Shown here: in pieces, positions 60,575 through 64,000 of the stretch
Layout: each line of letters opens with the position of its first letter
Numbering within the stretch: the stretch's first letter is position 1
Position numbers and translations under genes: made by a program
NCBI RefSeq assembly: GCF_000801105.2
Contig: NC_079519.1
Location: 26,511,288 to 26,575,287 of the forward strand
DNA from: Raphanus sativus
Lineage: Eukaryota > Streptophyta > Magnoliopsida > Brassicales > Brassicaceae
Direction: 5' to 3'
Length of the DNA stretch: 64,000 nt
Notes under the pieces: generated by a model
Databases searched by the model: none
What the model was told of the DNA's origin: nothing
What the model saw: only the letters and a program-made list of their open reading frames with translations

Positions 60575-61209
60575 CTAATCCAATGGGTGCTCATAATAAA
60601 CAAAAAAAAGGTAGAATTATAATCTAAAGTTTTTTGCCAACTAATTAAACTTTAATATATAGACAGTTGCACTTTTATCAATAGTATTAGCTTTCGGTAG
60701 GCAAAGATGCACTCTGTTAATATATTCAACTAATTACACAAATGATTACGTAATTTTATAAGCTTGAAACTCTTATAAAACGATTTAATAAATCAAGTTT
60801 ACAAAAAAAAAATCAAGTTTATTTTTTATTAAAAATGATTATGATGACGATTGAATTATTGTGGATACATATGATCTCACAGAAACCGAGACTCGCTAAC
60901 TGGCTAACTTGCCTGCTTTTCGACACAACAGCAGACATGCAAACACACGGTCGAGACACGTATACATACATAAAACCCACACGGCGCTATCTCTCACCGT
61001 TGCAGCGACATCATCGGTTAACACTTAACCATATACATATACAACCCGGTTTGATTAAAAGTTATTGAACCGAAATTGAACCGGTTTCTGTATCTCGCTC
61101 ATTGTCTCCTTCCCATGGAAGAGGGTTTAGGGTTCTATCTAATTATTACAGGGTTTTAACAATTTGCAGACACGCACACATAAGTGATTATGACCTGTCG
61201 GAAAATCAT
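60575..61209. promoter_or_regulatory. Shared intergenic region of head-to-head beta-VPE and PPR genes
   Basis: The beta-VPE ATG (60486, minus) and PPR ATG (61210, plus) are 723 bases apart and diverge. The middle is AT-rich. Towards the PPR gene the DNA (60960-61080) becomes less AT-rich with 'aaccggttt'-type words. No defined element assigned. Confidence 0.4.
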
Positions 61210-62670
61210 ATGAAGAGATCGATTTCGATTTCAATTGCGTCGAAAGCGAAGGACTTCCTCAATCAGCGTCTTCTCAGCAGCAGAGGTAATCCTCTAACTG
61301 CTCCTTTCTTCAACCGTTGTTCTTACACGATACGAACAAACAAAACTGATCTAAGAGACCCAATCAAACTCTTCTGCCACATGATCCAGTCTCGTCCCCT
61401 TCCTTCAATCGTCGAATTCAGCAAACTACTGAGCAAACTCGCCAGAGCGAAAGAGTTCGATCTCGTGATCTCTCTCTTCGACCAGATGGAGACTCTCGGT
61501 GGAATCACGCACGATCTCTACACGTACAACATCGTGATCAACTGTTTATGTCGTTCCTCTCGGTTCTCCGTCGCTCTATCAGTTATCGGGAAGATGGTGA
61601 AGCTCGGTCACGAGCCTGACGTCGTCACGCTGAGCTCTCTGATCAATGGGCTCTGCCGAAGGAACAGAGTTTTCGACGCGATAGAGCTGGTTGCTAAAAT
61701 GGAGACGATGGGGTGTTGTAAACCAGACGTCGTCATCTACAACACGATCATCGACGGGTTCTGTAAGAACAGATGGGTGGATAAGGCTTTGGAGCTGTTT
61801 GAGCAGATGGGTAAGAATGGAGTTAGAGCGGATGTTGTTACTTACAACTCTCTTATAACCGGTCTTTGCGGATCCGGTAGATGCAAGGATGCTGATCTTC
61901 TCCTGAGAGATATGGTGATGAGGAACGTCGTCCCTAACGTAGTTACTTTCACCGCGTTGATCGATGCGTCTGTGAAAGAAGGGAACCTTCCGGAGGCCGA
62001 AAGGATCTACGAGGAGATGGTTAGCAGGTCTGTGGAACCTGATGTTTTCACTTACAATTCGATGATCAACGGGCTTTGTAAGCACGGCCGAGTAGACGAG
62101 GCCAGGCGAATGCTTGAGTTGATGGTGACAGAGGAGTGCTCGCCTGATATAGTGACTTATAACACTCTCGTAAACGGGTTTTGCAAGTCTAACAGAGTAG
62201 ATGTCGTGATGAGACTATTTAGCGAGATGTCGGAGAGAGGATTGGTGAGAGATACGGTCACTTACAACACTGTTATCCAGGGCTATTTTCAAGTGGGGAA
62301 ACCAGATGCTGCACAAGGGGTTTTCAGACGGATGGATTCTCCTCCCAATTTAAGGACCTACAGCGTTTTGTTATACGGTCTTTTTAGTAACGGGAAGAGC
62401 GAGAAAGCACTGGTTGTGTTCCAGGATATGCAGAAGAGTGGAATGAATCTTGATGTTACTATATATAATATCATGATTCACATAATGTGCAAGGCTGGTA
62501 ATGTGGAAGATGCTTGGGACTTGTTTGTTAGCCTCACGGAAAATAATGGAGTTGAGCCTGATGTTGTATCATACACGACGATGATCTCAGGGTTTTGTAG
62601 GAAACGCCTATGGCATGAAGCAGATGAGTTGTATAGAAAAATGCATGAAGATGGGCTTCTTCCACAATAG
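61210..62670 (+). CDS. P-class pentatricopeptide repeat protein
   Basis: Single-exon PPR protein, 486 aa from the ATG at 61210. The frame stays open to 61102 but only from a TTG, so 61210 is preferred. The N-terminus [20 protein letters not shown] is basic and serine-rich, as in a mitochondrial presequence. From about residue 60 the protein is an almost unbroken array of roughly 11-12 PPR motifs ([42 protein letters not shown] and so on). It ends at [13 protein letters not shown] without an editing-type E/DYW domain, so a role in RNA processing or stability is likely. Counterpart of At1g62720 (NG1) by position. Related to the PPR gene at 49665, but clearly a separate, older duplicate. Confidence 0.9.
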   Translation: MKRSISISIASKAKDFLNQRLLSSRGNPLTAPFFNRCSYTIRTNKTDLRDPIKLFCHMIQSRPLPSIVEFSKLLSKLARAKEFDLVISLFDQMETLGGITHDLYTYNIVINCLCRSSRFSVALSVIGKMVKLGHEPDVVTLSSLINGLCRRNRVFDAIELVAKMETMGCCKPDVVIYNTIIDGFCKNRWVDKALELFEQMGKNGVRADVVTYNSLITGLCGSGRCKDADLLLRDMVMRNVVPNVVTFTALIDASVKEGNLPEAERIYEEMVSRSVEPDVFTYNSMINGLCKHGRVDEARRMLELMVTEECSPDIVTYNTLVNGFCKSNRVDVVMRLFSEMSERGLVRDTVTYNTVIQGYFQVGKPDAAQGVFRRMDSPPNLRTYSVLLYGLFSNGKSEKALVVFQDMQKSGMNLDVTIYNIMIHIMCKAGNVEDAWDLFVSLTENNGVEPDVVSYTTMISGFCRKRLWHEADELYRKMHEDGLLPQ

Positions 62671-64000
62671 TAGATTGTACATTCTGTTAAATTGCATCTA
62701 TTACTGATTGTAATTCTTTTATTTATAACAATGGGAAAAAATGCAAACAGGAACAGTTATGTAATATTGTCTTATGAACCCAGAAAAAAAAAGATGTCCA
62801 TGAATACCACTTGAGTTTAAACTGAAATCAAAGTGGAGGAACACCAAGACTCCTTACAAGCAGCCAGTGAGTTCCAAAGGGATTGGTCTAGTAATAACTT
62901 TGGGTGCGGATATTATACTCAACCTCTATATTAGGGTATAAAAATTAAAAAACATAATTTTATAATTAATAGTTTTTAGTAAAATATAAAAAAATCACAT
63001 ATTTTGAAAGCGCGAATCAAAATCTAATATATATTATTAAAACTGAAGTACAAATTAGTTTTATTTAGAAACATGGATAGCAGTTTTGAAAAAATGTTTA
63101 TTTGAAAACATATATAACAATTAAAAAAGATTTCTTTGGAAACACGAATAGAATTTTTTAAAAATGTTTGTTTGGAAACATAAAAAAATAGACTTATATT
63201 ATTAAAAATATTAGAAATCCATTATTTTACGAGAAACTATTTATTTGGGCCAGTTTTAAAATATACGAAAAATGATCTAATCTAATTACATACAAACATC
63301 TTTTGTTTAAAATAATCATAACAATTAAATTTTATATACATATTTCAAATTAAAATAATAACTTAAAGTTTATTTATATCAAAAATTGATTCAAAAAATA
63401 TACATATATTCAAAAATTTATTTAGACTAAAATATTTTCCAATAACCATTATTTAAAAAAATCTTTTCAATATATATTAGAAAAATACAATACAAAATCT
63501 AATTTCATATACCAACTTAAATCATGTTTTTTTTATATTTCACACTAAGTTTTAAAATATGATATATGTGAGTATTTATATGATGGTACATATAAAATAC
63601 TATTAATTTATATGAGTATATATATCATAATATGTATTTGATCCAAAAAAAATCATAATATGTATAAAGTACGATTAATTATAAAATGAAAGATATATGA
63701 TATATAATAGTGATTAGGGGTGGACGTTCGTGTACCAATTCAGGTTCGATTCGAGTATGTTTGGGTTTCGGTTTTTTGGGGTCAAAAATTTCAGTACCAT
63801 TCAGATATTTCTAAATTTTAGTTTGGATTCGATTCAGATCTTTGTGGATTCAATTCGGGTTTAGATAAACCATTTAAATTAAATTTTTAAAATTCATTAT
63901 ATAGTTTAAAGCTGGGAGAGCGAATGGGATTAGATATAGCTTTTTTTTTTTGAAACTCTGGGATTAGAAGTAGCTTAGATTCAAGACATTACGTTTTTGA
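62671..64000. other. PPR 3' flank and Helitron debris
   Basis: Probable 3' UTR to about 62830. From 62890 the DNA looks Helitron-derived. 'gaaagcgcgaatcaaaatctaa' near 63005-63026 resembles a 3' end with CTAA. Directly overlapping it, 'tctaatatatattattaaaa' followed by ctgaagtacaa matches the 5' end of the Helitrons at 34312 and 42428, implying another abutting pair on the plus strand that runs out of the window. No gene. Confidence 0.5.
63718..63905 (+). repeat. Dispersed 'ttcggtttcgg' repeat, copy 2
   Basis: Aligns by eye with 6520-6710: gttcgtgtaccaattcaggttc, then ttttggggtcaaaaatttcag, accattcagatatttctaaat and aaaccatttaaa. More decayed than copy 1. No coding potential. Confidence 0.6.

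Noticed and set aside
61102..61209. N-terminal extension of the second PPR gene
   Set aside because: The frame is open but starts at TTG; the first ATG is 61210 and is followed by a presequence-like region.

Overview
The window is nuclear DNA from a crucifer (Brassicaceae), most likely Brassica or a close relative. Evidence: plant intron-exon genes with near-Arabidopsis protein sequences, AT-rich intergenic DNA, abundant Helitrons with the crucifer-type CTAG/GC-hairpin 3' end, tRNA-derived SINEs, a Copia element and PPR genes. The gene order matches, from memory, Arabidopsis chromosome 1 At1g62400 to At1g62720: HT1 kinase, DUF506 protein, small hypothetical, RhoGDI, an RPS5-like NLR, vacuolar invertase, PPR, beta-VPE, PPR. 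Several genes I would expect between them are absent (for example the eIF-iso4G-like, CDS1 and LRX2 genes), as on a fractionated Brassica subgenome.

Layout. 1-3.1 kb: AT-rich tandem duplication and Helitron DNA. 4.2-6.0 kb: HT1 (+). 6-12.9 kb: transposon debris (a fold-back LINE-like insertion, a complete small Helitron, Copia gag remnant, LINE RNase H remnant). 13.0-14.7 kb: DUF506 gene (-). 15.2-15.8 kb: small hypothetical gene (+). 16.6-18.3 kb: two interleaved long-TIR elements. 19.7-21.1 kb: RhoGDI (-). 21.6-27.6 kb: Helitron, minisatellite, and a 4.2-kb array of ~153-bp repeats. 28.6-31.2 kb: broken CC-NBS-LRR gene (+) that has also lost its ATG. 32.0-44.1 kb: a Helitron-rich block containing a head-to-tail tandem pair (34312-42278). 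Its larger member carries an RPA-like gene, the last part of a PIF1-type helicase, and a captured fragment of a RUB/NEDD8-conjugating E2 (RCE1-like). 44.3-47.9 kb: vacuolar invertase (+) with the 9-nt mini-exon and one apparent GC-AG intron. 49.7-51.3 kb: PPR gene (-). 51.55-56.05 kb: young Copia element with 149-bp LTRs. 57.4-60.5 kb: beta-VPE (-), whose intron 2 contains two 100-N gaps. 61.2-62.7 kb: PPR gene (+), head-to-head with beta-VPE. 62.9-64.0 kb: Helitron and dispersed-repeat debris.

The host genes are independent housekeeping or regulatory genes (stomatal CO2 signalling, Rho-GTPase control, vacuolar sucrose hydrolysis, vacuolar protein processing, organelle RNA processing), not a pathway cluster. 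The most distinctive material is the Helitron block. No clearly novel biological system was found. Family names come from recognising motifs and remembered homologues; no search was run.
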